Origin: Bacillota bacterium
GTDB taxonomy: Bacteria > Bacillota > DSM-12270 > Thermacetogeniales > Thermacetogeniaceae
NCBI GenBank assembly: GCA_013177945.1
Contig: JABLXW010000008.1
Location: 62,001 to 126,000 of the forward strand
Reading direction: 5' to 3'
DNA: 64,000 nucleotides
In this document: positions 63,865-64,000 of the stretch, in pieces
Layout: every line of letters starts with the position of its first letter
Position numbering within the stretch: the first letter of the stretch is position 1
The notes under the pieces: generated by a model
Databases searched by the model: none
What the model saw: only the letters and a program-made list of their open reading frames with translations
Told to the model about the DNA's origin: nothing
Position numbers and translations under genes: made by a program

Positions 63865-64000
63865 TCACCTTTTGCAAACCAGACGGATTACCGTCCGGGC
63901 TAATTTGCCAGGGTCGTGCCTGACAGGTTCCGTTTCCCTTAACGCTTCCTCCAGAAGGTCGGCCTTGATTACCCTGACTCCCATTCGGGCGAGGTTGTGG
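63865..64000 (-). CDS. yvcK: YvcK-type gluconeogenesis factor (CofD-like), C-terminal part
   Basis: The visible last 44 codons read HNLARMGVRVIKADLLEE and RHDPGKLARTVIRLV before TGA at 63865, matching the end of YvcK/CofD-like proteins. The gene starts beyond the window. Its place directly before whiA is the conserved rapZ-yvcK-whiA order. YvcK supports growth on gluconeogenic carbon and cell-wall synthesis in Bacillus. Confidence 0.85.
   Translation of the reverse strand, partial: HNLARMGVRVIKADLLEEALRETEPVRHDPGKLARTVIRLVCKR

Overview
The window looks like chromosome from an anaerobic, probably thermophilic or syntrophic clostridial Firmicute (Moorella/Thermacetogenium-like; the genus is my inference). 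Supporting signs are a HrcA-type CIRCE operator before groES-groEL, the yvcK-whiA pair, a gap-pgk-tpiA-gpmI-eno-secG glycolytic run, an rnr-smpB-ssrA block, a membrane pyrophosphatase, a selenocysteine formate dehydrogenase joined to a group 4 [NiFe] hydrogenase, and a molybdenum-cofactor operon under a Moco-type riboswitch. Most genes are GC-rich and on the minus strand. A few AT-richer islands (DNA methyltransferase, homing endonuclease, a lipoprotein) look acquired.

Layout. 1-5.3 kb: HlyD-type adaptor, TolC-like protein and lipoprotein, divergent from an OmpR-type two-component system. 5.3-11 kb: S-adenosylhomocysteinase, a DUF362 ferredoxin protein, groEL-groES. 11.7-17.8 kb: moaB, MOSC, moaC, moaA, a moeA fused to a binding-protein domain, a second moeA and a small unknown protein, all read from behind the riboswitch. 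17.9-21.6 kb: larE, an orphan DNA methyltransferase and a soluble chemotaxis-type transducer fused to a Rossmann domain. 22.5-35.9 kb: a 12-gene formate hydrogenlyase operon (fdhF-hyfA-hyfB-hyfC-hyfE-hyfF-hyfD-hyfG-hyfH-hyfI-hycH-hycI) with an in-frame UGA and a SECIS hairpin. 36-46 kb: a frameshifted GAF-PAS histidine kinase, a queuosine-precursor-type transporter, glycosyltransferase, UDP-sugar dehydrogenase, ferredoxin, GH18 protein and a LigD-type polymerase domain. 47-51 kb: a LAGLIDADG endonuclease facing a tmRNA gene interrupted in its T loop by a group I intron, then smpB, a thioesterase and rnr. 51.5-64 kb: hppA, secG, lower glycolysis, rpoN, DUF502, whiA and the end of yvcK.

Two observations stand out. 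First, five sites match the sigma-54 -24/-12 promoter with the exact GG-N10-GC spacing. They precede the formate hydrogenlyase operon, the divergent kinase gene, a 30-codon ORF, and two tiny proteins at 22.0 and 44.9 kb that share an EFPYDDL motif. Three copies of a similar enhancer-like block (TTCGGA-N6-TCCGAA followed by TACGAAAT-type repeats) lie 70-150 bp upstream of three of these promoters. With rpoN in the same window, this suggests a sigma-54 regulon joining formate/H2 metabolism, a sensor kinase and an uncharacterised small-protein family. Second, the ssrA gene carries a 269-nt group I intron in its T loop, next to a free-standing endonuclease gene.

All calls come from reading the sequence and from family knowledge; no searches were run. 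Operon boundaries, RNA structures and regulatory sites are predictions.
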